Shown: one piece after another, positions 29,539 through 38,870 of the stretch
Position numbering within the stretch: the first letter of the stretch is position 1
Layout: each line of letters starts with the position of its first letter
Source: an uncultured Prochlorococcus sp.
GTDB lineage: Bacteria; Cyanobacteriota; Cyanobacteriia; PCC-6307; Cyanobiaceae
Assembly: GCA_902525585.1 (NCBI GenBank)
Contig: CABZHQ010000005.1
Location: 1-59,670 of the forward strand
Length of the DNA stretch: 59,670 bases
Reading direction: 5' to 3'
The notes under the pieces: model-generated
Database searches by the model: none
The model's input: only the letters and a program-made list of their open reading frames with translations
What the model was told of the DNA's origin: nothing
Program-made: the position numbers and the translations under genes

Positions 29539-29552
29539 AGTACAGATGTACT
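29539..29552. promoter_or_regulatory. LexA (SOS) box upstream of recA
   Basis: AGTACAGATGTACT is a near-perfect palindrome that fits the cyanobacterial LexA consensus RGTACNNNDGTWCB at every position. It lies 85 bases upstream of the recA ATG, close to where the recA promoter must be. LexA would repress recA here until DNA damage. Whether lexA exists in this genome cannot be seen. Confidence 0.85.
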
Positions 29553-29636
29553 ATGATTTGTATTTATGAAGTTTGGTTTAAATAAAAATTTCCAAATTTA
29601 GAATAATTACAAGAACTTTAACCGATAAATCAAACA

Positions 29637-30734
29637 ATGAGCCTTGAAGAAAAGAAAAAAACTGAATCTAAAGAAAAAGACAAGGCATTAAGTCTTGTCT
29701 TAGGACAAATAGAAAGAAATTTTGGACGAGGATCAATAATGAGACTTGGTGACGCCTCAAGAATGAAAGTAGAAACAATATCTACTGGAGCACTCACCTT
29801 AGATTTAGCATTAGGAGGAGGCTATCCAAAAGGAAGAGTAGTAGAAGTTTATGGACCAGAAAGTTCAGGAAAAACTACATTAACGCTGCACGCGATCGCG
29901 GAAGTCCAAAAGAATGGAGGAGTAGCAGCATTTGTAGATGCTGAACATGCACTCGATCCAGTTTATGCAGCCTCTTTAGGAGTTGATGTTGAAAATTTGC
30001 TAGTTTCACAACCAGATACAGGTGAAATGGCTCTGGAAATAGTTGACCAACTTATAAGATCAAGTGCAGTAGATCTTGTAGTTGTTGACTCGGTCGCAGC
30101 ACTAACCCCAAGAGCTGAGATAGAAGGAGAGATGGGAGATCACGTAATTGGAAGCCAAGCAAGGCTAATGAGCCAAGCAATGAGGAAAATAACAGGAAAT
30201 ATTGGTAAATCTGGATGTACGGTAATATTCCTGAATCAATTACGTCTAAAAATTGGCGTTACATACGGAAATCCAGAAACAACCACAGGAGGTAATGCAT
30301 TAAAATTTTATGCCTCAGTGAGACTTGATATCAGAAGAATTCAAACTCTTAAAAGAGGTACTGAAGAATATGGCATAAGAGCAAAAGTAAAAGTAGCAAA
30401 AAACAAAGTTGCGCCACCATTTAGAATTGCAGAATTTGATATTCTCTTCGGAAAAGGTATTAGTACAACAGGATGTTTATTAGATTTAGCAGAAGAGACT
30501 AATATCATAATAAGGAGAGGTGCTTGGTATAGTTATGAAGGAGAAAATATTGGACAAGGAAGAGATAATACAATTATTTGGCTTGATCAAAACTTAGAAA
30601 TCAGGAACAAAGTAGAATCAATGGTTAAAGATAAGTTAACAGAAGGAACTGAAGTCAGTTCTAATTCAATGAAAGCTTTAAATAGCAATCCTGCTAATAC
30701 AATCGCTGTTAATGATATAAAAACGGTAGCTTAG
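29637..30734 (+). CDS. recA: Recombinase RecA
   Basis: This 365-residue strand-exchange ATPase has Walker [16 protein letters not shown], Walker [19 protein letters not shown], and loop 2 [20 protein letters not shown] followed by the [20 protein letters not shown] stretch. It also triggers LexA self-cleavage. Its promoter region carries a LexA box. The C-terminus ([19 protein letters not shown]) is poorly conserved. It converges with the DUF2839 gene. Confidence 0.99.
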   Translation: MSLEEKKKTESKEKDKALSLVLGQIERNFGRGSIMRLGDASRMKVETISTGALTLDLALGGGYPKGRVVEVYGPESSGKTTLTLHAIAEVQKNGGVAAFVDAEHALDPVYAASLGVDVENLLVSQPDTGEMALEIVDQLIRSSAVDLVVVDSVAALTPRAEIEGEMGDHVIGSQARLMSQAMRKITGNIGKSGCTVIFLNQLRLKIGVTYGNPETTTGGNALKFYASVRLDIRRIQTLKRGTEEYGIRAKVKVAKNKVAPPFRIAEFDILFGKGISTTGCLLDLAEETNIIIRRGAWYSYEGENIGQGRDNTIIWLDQNLEIRNKVESMVKDKLTEGTEVSSNSMKALNSNPANTIAVNDIKTVA

Positions 30735-30736
30735 AT

Positions 30737-30982
30737 TTATAAGGAATCAGCTAAAGTCCACCACCCAGCAGCAGGGCCTATAAATCTCACTACAATCCAT
30801 AAGATTATTAACCCTCCGATTCCAAACCAACTGGCCTTAATACTTAATTTAATTAGGTTATCTCTTTGATTGATTGTAAAGGGAAGCCATTCAAATAATC
30901 TTGGTGACTCATCAATTTTAGTTTGACTATTGTTTTTTTTTGGAGGTAAACCAAGTGTTTTACGTCTTTTTGCTTCTCCCAT
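30737..30982 (-). CDS. DUF2839-family small membrane protein
   Basis: This 81-residue protein starts MGEAKRRKTLGLPPKK, the mark of the cyanobacterial DUF2839 family. One transmembrane helix (WFGIGGLIILWIVVRFIGP) lies near the C-terminus. The basic N-terminus probably faces the cytosol. Function is unknown. It follows the DinG-like gene by 29 bases and may share its transcript; its stop is 2 bases from the recA stop on the other strand. Confidence 0.8.
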   Translation of the reverse strand: MGEAKRRKTLGLPPKKNNSQTKIDESPRLFEWLPFTINQRDNLIKLSIKASWFGIGGLIILWIVVRFIGPAAGWWTLADSL

Positions 30983-31011
30983 ATTTCTTTAGTTATTTAC
31001 AAAATCATAAC

Positions 31012-32460
31012 TTAATCAAAAGGTAGCATATAGTTGATTTGTTTTGAGGGTTGAATGTTTTGCAAAAGTAATCTTCCCCAGTTTCTTTTATTTGCTCTTC
31101 CATCTAAAATTATTAACTTACCTGAATTTCTTCTTAAAGGAGAAATAGATCTTTCAAGCTTAATTCTAGCTTGAGGAAGAAGGAAGTCTCTAAACCAATC
31201 TTCAGAAAGCTTCTTTTTATGGGAGACTGTAATTGCATTAATAGGTTCTGACATATTTGGAATCGGAAGTAAAGGAATGATAATTTGTTCTGGAATTTCA
31301 ATTAAATAAGAATTCATAATCCACCATTCAAAACTAGAGCAAAGAACTTCATTTTTACCAGAGGGAATTGTCTCTAGTAATACCCTCTTCCCGTACTTAG
31401 AAGCTAATTCTGTAGCAATATTAGTTTTTAAATCAATATCATCAGACAAAACTAAAGTTAAACCCTTTCTAAAAAGTATTAACTTTTTGCATTTATCCAA
31501 GATTGAATTAGTAAAAAGAGGATTATTAGGAAGCAACTGTTTAGAAGGCATATATAATAAAATTTTTTTCTCTTCAAAATTACTTTTAAAATTAATAACT
31601 AAGTCAATTTCTAAACTATGCTTTTTAAAATACATCTGGAAAAAATTATCTTTTCTCAATGCTGATAAAAAAACAAATTTATTATTTAAAAAAAATTCCT
31701 TAATTTGAAAAAGTTCATCTATTGGCTCCAAATACAAATTCCATTCTAAATTTGCATCGTTTAATTTTATCCAGCATGCCCAGCCTTGAGATAATGCTTT
31801 GTAAATGCTTAAAAATTTATCAGAAAAAAAAGAATTATCATGAAAAAAATTTGAAAAGAAACTAATTTCTTTTTCATCTAAATTAATATAACTATTTCCT
31901 AAGACCTTTCTCATGAAGAATTTTTTGTTTAACGAATCATATACTTTTATAAATTTTTGATTGATTAATTCAAATTCTTTAAGATTTTTTGTCCAATCCT
32001 TTTTGAGTAAAGAAATTCTGAAATGATTTTTTAAATCCTGTTTTATATCCTCAATTCCGGAATACACTATTCGATGATTTCTAAGATTACGGGAATTGGG
32101 ATCATTAAGTAAATCTTGGATTGTTATCAAGCGAACATGATGATTAGCAAAAATAAGTTGATCATTTTTAAAAATGAAATCAAAACCTAGATTTTTCAAT
32201 GAATCCATCTGAAATTGGCTTATAAATTTAATTTTTTCTTTAGATAAAATAAAAGTCGAATCCTCTTCCTTTAAAAATAGAGAAATCAAAATTGGAGACA
32301 ACCACTCATAGCTATAGAAAATTTCTGAATTAATTAAATATGTAGAATCATTTTCAATACATTTGGAAATTATCCTCCCAAAAGAATATATGTGTTCCCA
32401 TCTAACACTTTGATCTCTCAAAAAATTTTTCAAATATTGATGACTTAAAATTTCAAGCAT
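31012..32460 (-). CDS. Degenerate DinG-like helicase protein
   Basis: This 482-residue protein resembles DinG/XPD helicases mainly at its C-terminus. FLLPQARIKLERSISPLRR and KLIILDGRANKRNWGRLLLQ align with motif VI and the terminal block of DinG. The motif VI arginine finger region (normally Q-G-R-x-I-R) is altered to ERSISPLRR, and no Walker A (GxGKT) or DEAH box can be found in the N-terminal half. Helicase activity is therefore unlikely; it may keep a structural or DNA-binding role. The assignment rests on the C-terminal third. Confidence 0.55.
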   Translation of the reverse strand: MLEILSHQYLKNFLRDQSVRWEHIYSFGRIISKCIENDSTYLINSEIFYSYEWLSPILISLFLKEEDSTFILSKEKIKFISQFQMDSLKNLGFDFIFKNDQLIFANHHVRLITIQDLLNDPNSRNLRNHRIVYSGIEDIKQDLKNHFRISLLKKDWTKNLKEFELINQKFIKVYDSLNKKFFMRKVLGNSYINLDEKEISFFSNFFHDNSFFSDKFLSIYKALSQGWACWIKLNDANLEWNLYLEPIDELFQIKEFFLNNKFVFLSALRKDNFFQMYFKKHSLEIDLVINFKSNFEEKKILLYMPSKQLLPNNPLFTNSILDKCKKLILFRKGLTLVLSDDIDLKTNIATELASKYGKRVLLETIPSGKNEVLCSSFEWWIMNSYLIEIPEQIIIPLLPIPNMSEPINAITVSHKKKLSEDWFRDFLLPQARIKLERSISPLRRNSGKLIILDGRANKRNWGRLLLQNIQPSKQINYMLPFD

Positions 32461-32555
32461 TTATAATTAATTTAATTTTAAAAACATGCAAAATTTATGA
32501 ATCTAATATACAAAAAATTGGTATCAATAAAAGAGGGTCTTGAATTAATTAATTT

Positions 32556-33395
32556 ATGAAAATTGGAATAGTAGGATTAGGGTTAATTGGTGGTTCTTTA
32601 GGATTAAAACTCCAAAGTCTAAATCATACAATTTATGGAATAGCAAATAATGAATTTAATGAAAAAAAAGCTAAGGATAAAAAACTTGCAAATTTTGTTA
32701 GCTGTGATCTGAGCTTATTAAAAAAATGTGAGCTAATAATTTTGGCATTGCCTATCAAAGATTTGATCAGTCCGTCGCAACAATTAGTAGCATCAATACC
32801 TCAGGAAACAATACTAACTGATGTAGGGTCTGTAAAAGAACCAATTGTAAATACATGGGAAAATTCACATCCTCTATTTATTGGATCTCATCCAATGGCA
32901 GGCACAGAAAAAAAAGGAGTTGATTCAGGTTTTGAAGGTCTTTTTAAAAATGCAAAATGGATTATTACCCCAACACAAAATAGTGATCTAAATTCAGTCA
33001 GAACTATTTCCGAGCTCATAAAATCAATGGATTGTGAAATTTGCCAAGCTTCGCCAAAAGAGCATGATGAAGCAGTATCTCTAATTTCTCATTTGCCTAT
33101 ATTCTTAGCTTCTGCCCTCATAGAAACTGCGCAAACAAAAAATAATCAATCTTTATTAGATCTCTCGCAAAAATTAGCTGCTACAGGATTTGCTGACACT
33201 TCGAGAGTTGGGGGAGGCAATGAACAACTAGGCCTAGATTTAGCTATTAATAATCAGATTAATGTTTTAAATTCCATAAATAATTTTAAAAATAAGCTGA
33301 ATATACTGGAATCTCTTATTAAAGAAAAAAATTGGGATTTACTTTCTAAAAAACTTGCTGAAGCAAAAGAAAACAGGCAAAATTTTATAAACTAA
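32556..33395 (+). CDS. tyrA: Prephenate/arogenate dehydrogenase
   Basis: This 279-residue TyrA makes tyrosine precursors. The NAD(P) Rossmann motif MKIGIVGLGLIGGSLGLKL is at the start. ILTDVGSVKEPIVNTW, LFIGSHPMAGTEKKGVDSGF and the catalytic-histidine stretch EHDEAVSLISHLPIFLASAL follow. Cyanobacterial TyrA enzymes usually prefer arogenate and NADP; that is inferred, not visible. It converges with crtD, overlapping its 3' end by 11 bases. Confidence 0.93.
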   Translation: MKIGIVGLGLIGGSLGLKLQSLNHTIYGIANNEFNEKKAKDKKLANFVSCDLSLLKKCELIILALPIKDLISPSQQLVASIPQETILTDVGSVKEPIVNTWENSHPLFIGSHPMAGTEKKGVDSGFEGLFKNAKWIITPTQNSDLNSVRTISELIKSMDCEICQASPKEHDEAVSLISHLPIFLASALIETAQTKNNQSLLDLSQKLAATGFADTSRVGGGNEQLGLDLAINNQINVLNSINNFKNKLNILESLIKEKNWDLLSKKLAEAKENRQNFIN

Positions 33396-34890
33396 AATTT
33401 TCTATACCTTTGGAAGCTAAAATTTGCCTTGAAACCATTAATGCAGACTGACTAACTCCTGCAGTCCCCTCTCCTGGATAAATCGAATCTCCACATAACC
33501 ATAAACCTTCAAAAGGTGTCCTACTTGATAATCCAAATAAACCAAAAATATCTGGATTTTGACCAAGCCCGCCTACTATTCCATTAGGTCTTTTTGTCCA
33601 TTTTTCAAAGCCCAATGGAGTTGCTAATTCTCTATGTAGCCATTTTTCAGGATCAATATCAAATTGACTTTCTAATTCAAGGGATATTTTTTTCATGAAA
33701 CCATTTTTTTTCTTTAAGTAAGTTTGTTTATCTAGATCAAACCAATCTTTAGTTTTGGTAAAGATACTGGCAATTAAAGTAACCTCACCTTTTGGCGCTC
33801 TTCCATCACCATCATCACTAATTGATACAAATAACGAACCAAATTCTTTTGAAACAAATTGATAATGATTGGAGAATGTTTTTTTAATATGTTCCTTTTT
33901 TAATGCTGAATAAAAAACTACAGCTCCACTTGGATCAGGCAAATTATTAAGTCGATTTTTATAATTTTTTTTTCTTTCCAAAGGATCCTTCAAATGCTTG
34001 AGCAAAGATTGTGGAGGAGCGGTATAAATCACATCTTTTGTTTGGTAAATAAATGATTTTTTTTTCGAATTAGCAGATAGTTGCCAACACATATTTACGT
34101 CGTCAAAAGTTATAGAATTTACTTCTTGTCCAAAAATTAAATTAACTCCAGTTTTAATTAATGAACTTTCTAATGATTCACTTAAAGACTGCATAGATTT
34201 TTTAAGATGCCACAGACCATGTGGTTGTTGACACATCTGAAGAACAGTAGATCCATATAATGCTGCAGTACTATAAACGTCCTCTTGAGAATAAAGTTTT
34301 AGTTGAAGATTTAAGAATTTAATCAAGCGCTCATTCTTGGATAATCCACATATCCGCAATAGATCAAAAATAGTAGATTTAAGTAAGATACCTGTGACAA
34401 GGTTTGAAGGCACTAGTGCTTTGAGAAGTTGAGAAAAATCCCAAAAATTACTTATTGGTAATACAGGATTATTATTAGCAAATAACCAATTACTTTCATG
34501 TATTAGGGTACAAAGTTTCCAAAATCTTTGACTCCCAGGAAACTGCATTTCTCGTTCAGCAATCCATTTACTTTTTTCATACCAAATAGGTATAGGATTA
34601 CCACCATCATTTAAATCAACAATGCAAGCAGGGTCTAAAATTGTGGCTTCTGGGGATGGAATATCTAAAAAATCAAAAATTCTAGAATGTATTCCTCCCT
34701 TCTCTAAACCAGCAACCTGAGTTGCGCCAACATCGAAAGTATAATTCTTTCTTTTAAAAGTACCGGCACATCCTCCGGCTTGATTATGAGATTCGATTAA
34801 AGTCACTGATAAGCCTTGTTTTGATAAAATCGCTGCAGAAGTTAGTCCTGCTATACCTGCGCCTACAACAATAACTTCAGACTTTTTCAT
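33385..34890 (-). CDS. crtD: Carotenoid 3',4'-desaturase-like FAD oxidoreductase
   Basis: This 501-residue protein is of the phytoene-desaturase type. The FAD motif VIVVGAGIAGLTSAAILSKQ and the following E-rich strand (LIESHNQAGGCAGTFKRKNY) are at the N-terminus. LWLCGDSIYPGEGTAGVSQS at the C-terminus closes the FAD site. It is closest to cyanobacterial CrtD-type proteins by overall look, but carotenoid isomerase (CrtH) is a related alternative. Its ATG is only 4 bases from the ATG of the divergent kinase gene. Confidence 0.78.
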   Translation of the reverse strand: MKKSEVIVVGAGIAGLTSAAILSKQGLSVTLIESHNQAGGCAGTFKRKNYTFDVGATQVAGLEKGGIHSRIFDFLDIPSPEATILDPACIVDLNDGGNPIPIWYEKSKWIAEREMQFPGSQRFWKLCTLIHESNWLFANNNPVLPISNFWDFSQLLKALVPSNLVTGILLKSTIFDLLRICGLSKNERLIKFLNLQLKLYSQEDVYSTAALYGSTVLQMCQQPHGLWHLKKSMQSLSESLESSLIKTGVNLIFGQEVNSITFDDVNMCWQLSANSKKKSFIYQTKDVIYTAPPQSLLKHLKDPLERKKNYKNRLNNLPDPSGAVVFYSALKKEHIKKTFSNHYQFVSKEFGSLFVSISDDGDGRAPKGEVTLIASIFTKTKDWFDLDKQTYLKKKNGFMKKISLELESQFDIDPEKWLHRELATPLGFEKWTKRPNGIVGGLGQNPDIFGLFGLSSRTPFEGLWLCGDSIYPGEGTAGVSQSALMVSRQILASKGIENFSL

Positions 34891-34894
34891 TAAA

Positions 34895-35773
34895 ATGCAA
34901 AAATTATCTCCTATTGAAATTAACGAAATTTGTGAAGAATTAGGTGAAACCTATCCAAAAAGTATTGAACAAGTACATGGTGGCGATATTCATAATGCAT
35001 GGCGAATAGAATTCTCAGACAAAAAGTTATTCCTTAAAAGAAACATTAGAAACAAAAAATTTCTTGAATTTGAAAAATATTGTCTCCAAAATTTGAGAAA
35101 ATATATTAATCAAGAAAACTTAGTTATTCCTGAAGTTATTGCATATAAAAATATAAAAAATATAGAGATTCTTTTAATTGAATGGATTGATATGCATAAC
35201 TTTGACCAAAAAAAGCTTGGAAAAGGTTTAGGTGAATTGCACTTGAAATCAGCTGAATCTAACCCCAAAATGTTTGGGTTTCCAGTTGAGGGTTTTATCG
35301 GAACAACAGATCAGAAAAAAGGCTTAGAAAATAATTGGATAGATTGTTTTTTAAACTTAAGGATAATACCTCAATTATTAAGTCTTAAATCGAGAATTTT
35401 AGATAAAGAAATTATAAATAAAGTTAAAGAAAAAATTCAATCAGAATTGCTAAATCACAAACCAATTAATGCTCTAGTTCATGGTGATTTATGGTCAGGC
35501 AATGTAGGAATGGACAAAAATGGAAAGGGGGTTATATTTGACCCCGCATCTTGGTGGGCAGATAATGAAGTAGATATAGCTATGACAAAACTATTTGGAG
35601 GTTTTAGAAAAGAATTTTATGAAGAATACCATAGAATTTTTCCTATAAAAAACGGATTTGAAAAAAGAATTATTATTTATAATTTTTATCACATATTGAA
35701 TCACGCCAATATGTTTGGAGGAGGGTACTTAAACCAAGTTGAAGATTACGTAAAAGCAATTCTTAATATGTAA
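34895..35773 (+). CDS. Fructosamine/ketosamine kinase family protein
   Basis: This 292-residue protein has the aminoglycoside-phosphotransferase-like kinase fold. The substrate stretch is EQVHGGDIHNAWRIEF, and LFLKRN holds the ATP-binding lysine. IEWIDMHNFDQKKLGKGLGE comes next, then the catalytic loop VHGDLWSGNVGMDKNG and the metal-binding FDPASWWADNEVDIAM. The family phosphorylates ketosamines on glycated proteins for repair. It begins head-to-head with crtD. Confidence 0.88.
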   Translation: MQKLSPIEINEICEELGETYPKSIEQVHGGDIHNAWRIEFSDKKLFLKRNIRNKKFLEFEKYCLQNLRKYINQENLVIPEVIAYKNIKNIEILLIEWIDMHNFDQKKLGKGLGELHLKSAESNPKMFGFPVEGFIGTTDQKKGLENNWIDCFLNLRIIPQLLSLKSRILDKEIINKVKEKIQSELLNHKPINALVHGDLWSGNVGMDKNGKGVIFDPASWWADNEVDIAMTKLFGGFRKEFYEEYHRIFPIKNGFEKRIIIYNFYHILNHANMFGGGYLNQVEDYVKAILNM

Positions 35774-35780
35774 TCTTTAA

Positions 35781-36146
35781 CTACCCTAAATATGTCTTCT
35801 TAAGATTTTGTACCTTATCTAGAACAGCTTCACGATTTTCACTGGTACGAAGATTTTGCCAGCTCCATTGACCGACAACAATGACCCCTAGCAGTTCTAG
35901 TAAACCAGGAAGAATTGGGAAAAAGTTTATCGTGTCAATGACAACTTTAATTATTATCTGAGCTATTACGACAACAGCAATTATGCCTGCCGCCTTGCCG
36001 TACTTGCCCATTTGAGTCCAATCAACATTACCAAGGGTTTCGTTGACTTTTCCCATAACATCAGAGTACTTCTCTGAAAAACTTTTGGTTTCTGAGCTTG
36101 TATCGGAGCCGGAGTCTTGATTTGACTCTGGAGTGTTATCACTCAT
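35781..36146 (-). CDS. CAAD-domain (CURT1-like) thylakoid membrane protein
   Basis: This 121-residue protein has a Ser/Asp-rich start (MSDNTPESNQDSGSDTSSET) and an amphipathic segment. Two transmembrane helices follow (AAGIIAVVVIAQIIIKVVID and FFPILPGLLELLGVIVVG), and the conserved end is WQNLRTSENREAVLDKVQNL. This is the CAAD domain shared by plant CURT1 proteins, which bend thylakoid membranes. The cyanobacterial role is likely similar. A 294-base AT-rich spacer with no gene separates it from the divergent moeB-like gene. Confidence 0.82.
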   Translation of the reverse strand: MSDNTPESNQDSGSDTSSETKSFSEKYSDVMGKVNETLGNVDWTQMGKYGKAAGIIAVVVIAQIIIKVVIDTINFFPILPGLLELLGVIVVGQWSWQNLRTSENREAVLDKVQNLKKTYLG

Positions 36147-36440
36147 GAATTCAGTAAACTTAATATATGAACCAGACAGTATCGGAAAAAACGTCTATTG
36201 ACTACCTTTTTGTTGTGCAAAATTCCGAACCGAAACATTTTGTATTTTTTTAGAGGCGTTGGTATATTTGCTTTCTGAAGATATTTAAACTTAAAATTGA
36301 TTTATAAAAACTTCACATTATGGTCTAGTTCTAACAAAAACATTAATAAATTAGAGTAATAAGAAAAATTTTAAAGTCTAAAATTTTTATTTTAATTATT
36401 ATATTTTCATAGTTTATCTCGCAAAAGTTAAAGGATTTCA

Positions 36441-37586
36441 ATGTCCAAAGATATAAAATTTAATTTCTTAAACTCTGATGAAGAAGAAAGATATCAAAAA
36501 CATTTGACCCTCAAAGAGATAGGTTATGAGGGCCAACTAAATCTTAAAAACAGCTCAGTATTATGCATTGGGGCAGGTGGGCTTGGTTCTTCCGTTTTGC
36601 TTTATCTAGCTGCAGCAGGCATTGGAAGAATTGGAATAGTTGATAACGATCAAGTTGAAAAGTCTAATCTCCAGAGACAGATAATTCATGAAACAAATAC
36701 TATTGGCAATCTTAAAATTGATTCTGCTCGGGAAAGAATTAAAAAATTCAATCCTAATTGTGAAATATTAACCTTTTCAGAGAGAATTAATCCTAAAAAT
36801 GCTCTTGAATTAATAAAGGAGTTTGATGTTATTTGTGATTGCTCGGATAACTTTGGCACAAGATATTTAATAAATGATTCATGCCTGATATTAAAAAAAC
36901 CCCTAGTCTTCGGAAGTGTACAAGGCTTTGAAGGGCAAGTAAGTGTTTTCAATTTATATAAAAATAGTCCTAATTTAAGAGACTTACTTCCAGAATCACC
37001 TACAAAAAATGCTGTCCCTAGTTGTGCAGAATACGGGGTTGTAGGAGTTTCAACAGGTTTAATAGGAATTCTTCAGGTTAATGAAATTATCAAAATCATT
37101 ATGAAAAAAGGTGAAATTTTAGATGGGAAAATTTTAATTTTTGATTTATTTAATATGAATATGAAAAAATTACATCTAAAAAGTGATGAGTTAAATAAAC
37201 GAATAAAAAATCTGTCTCAATTTGAGAGCTTTTATAATAGTGATGAATATTGCGGGAAAAACGATGAAATTAAAAGTATTAATGCTAATGACTTTAATAG
37301 TTTATACAAAGCAAAACCTAACAAAATTCTTTTAATTGATGTTAGAGAAAATGAAGAGTTTTCTAAATCCGCAATAGAGGGATCTATCTCAATTCCCCTT
37401 AGTCATTTGAAGCATGAATCTGACTTAAAATTTATTCAAAAAGAAAGTTTAAAAAAAGAGGTTTTCACTATATGTAAATCGGGGAAACGCTCTGAAAAAG
37501 CTTCAAGAATCTTGTCTAAATTCAAAATTCAGTCAAGATCTATTGAAGGCGGCATCGAAAACGTAAAAAAAATATTGTGCAAATAA
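36441..37586 (+). CDS. moeB: MoeB/ThiF-type E1-like adenylyltransferase with rhodanese domain
   Basis: This 381-residue protein has two domains. Residues about 10-260 are an E1-like adenylyltransferase with the ATP motif VLCIGAGGLGSSVLLYLAAA, the NLQRQIIH stretch and DCSDNFGTRYLIND. Residues about 285-381 are a rhodanese domain with the active-site loop ICKSGKRSEKASR (catalytic Cys). It would adenylate and then thiolate a MoaD-, ThiS- or Urm1-like sulfur carrier. The zinc CxxC pairs of E. coli MoeB are absent, as in many fused forms. The exact partner is not determined. Confidence 0.85.
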   Translation: MSKDIKFNFLNSDEEERYQKHLTLKEIGYEGQLNLKNSSVLCIGAGGLGSSVLLYLAAAGIGRIGIVDNDQVEKSNLQRQIIHETNTIGNLKIDSARERIKKFNPNCEILTFSERINPKNALELIKEFDVICDCSDNFGTRYLINDSCLILKKPLVFGSVQGFEGQVSVFNLYKNSPNLRDLLPESPTKNAVPSCAEYGVVGVSTGLIGILQVNEIIKIIMKKGEILDGKILIFDLFNMNMKKLHLKSDELNKRIKNLSQFESFYNSDEYCGKNDEIKSINANDFNSLYKAKPNKILLIDVRENEEFSKSAIEGSISIPLSHLKHESDLKFIQKESLKKEVFTICKSGKRSEKASRILSKFKIQSRSIEGGIENVKKILCK

Positions 37587-37601
37587 TTTTTTAAGAATAA
37601 G

Positions 37602-38762
37602 TTAGTAATCAACTCCTCTTTTTAAATCAACTCCCACATTTGCATAATGCTTATGACAAACCATTTCAGAGTAAACATCAGCTAGTTCAAAGTATGAAGG
37701 TTCATTTTTACACCTCCCAGTAATTACAACTTCTGTATCTGCTGGTTTTTTTAAGAGCGTTTGATGTATTGATTCCACAGGTAACAACTCTAAATCAACA
37801 GTTGGATTCAATTCATCTAAAATAATTGTCTTATACAAGCCAGACAAAATAGCAGCTTTAGCAATTTCCCATGCTCTTTCAGCCTCAACATAATCAATTG
37901 GTTGTTGTTGACCTCTCCATACGATGGCATCTCTGCCTGAACGCAAATGATCTACTAAATGAGGGTAACTCTCTCTCAAAGCTTCTATGGCAGCATCTTC
38001 GGTATATCCATTTCCACCTTTTAACCACTGTAATATTAAAACTCTATGACTTTTATCTTGAGATATTCCTTTACCAATAGCTTGAAGAGCCTTACCGAGT
38101 GCACTTGTGGATTTACCCTTTCCTTCACCTGTATAAATCTCAATTCCACCACTAGAACTACTTTGTTTTGATTGTTCTGATAAGTCTCCTATCAAACGTG
38201 GTCTCATTTCTGAGTGGAGTTGAGATATTCTTACCAAAGAGGGTGGGGCAGCCCTTCCAGTAATAATTATTTCTAATCCATCTGGACGATTTTGCAGAGT
38301 ATCAACTACTTCATTGATATCAAGCATTCCTAAATCAAGAACTGGATTTAACTCATCTAGTACAACTACAGAATAAAGAGAACTTGCAATGGCTCCTTTA
38401 GCAATATTCCAACCTCTTTCGGCCTCACCAACATCAAACTTTGTAACTTGGTCAGCAGTGAAAAATTCGGATCTTCCTGTCCTTACATGGTCAATTAAAT
38501 GTGGAAAGCCTCTTTGTAAAGCCTCTATAGCTGAATCCTCGTCATATGGTCTCTCAGGGCCTTTTAAAAATCTTAGAAGTAAAACTCTTGATTGTCTTTT
38601 TTCGCATATTCCTAATCCTATTGTCCTGAGAACTACTCCCAAAGCAGCCTGACTTTTCCCCTTACCCTCTCCATCATAAATATGTAATTGACCTTTTGAT
38701 CTCTCTTGACTGTCACTTGCTGTGACAATTCCAATTCCTCTATTTCTACTCGTATTCGTCAA
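37602..38762 (-). CDS. cobO: Tandem CobO/BtuR-like corrinoid adenosyltransferase
   Basis: The 386-residue protein contains two full copies of the CobA/CobO/BtuR domain. Copy 1 has P-loop GEGKGKSQAALG at residues 31-42 and VLDELNPVLDLGMLD. Copy 2 has GEGKGKSTSALG from residue 212 and ILDELNPTVDLELLP. Classic enzymes are single-domain (about 200 residues) and transfer adenosyl from ATP to cobalt. Both P-loops look intact. Between them lies a short Ser-rich linker (EQSKQSSSSGG). It may be the adenosylation step for the B12 pathway that also uses the CbiG-CobJ fusion. Confidence 0.8.
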   Translation of the reverse strand: MTNTSRNRGIGIVTASDSQERSKGQLHIYDGEGKGKSQAALGVVLRTIGLGICEKRQSRVLLLRFLKGPERPYDEDSAIEALQRGFPHLIDHVRTGRSEFFTADQVTKFDVGEAERGWNIAKGAIASSLYSVVVLDELNPVLDLGMLDINEVVDTLQNRPDGLEIIITGRAAPPSLVRISQLHSEMRPRLIGDLSEQSKQSSSSGGIEIYTGEGKGKSTSALGKALQAIGKGISQDKSHRVLILQWLKGGNGYTEDAAIEALRESYPHLVDHLRSGRDAIVWRGQQQPIDYVEAERAWEIAKAAILSGLYKTIILDELNPTVDLELLPVESIHQTLLKKPADTEVVITGRCKNEPSYFELADVYSEMVCHKHYANVGVDLKRGVDY

Positions 38763-38870
38763 TTGAACAAAATTAGTAAATTTAATCTAAGATATAGATA
38801 AGAATATTATTAAAAATTTAATAATAAATTCAACCTATTCATAGGTAATTTGAATTTTAAAGTAATTAGC

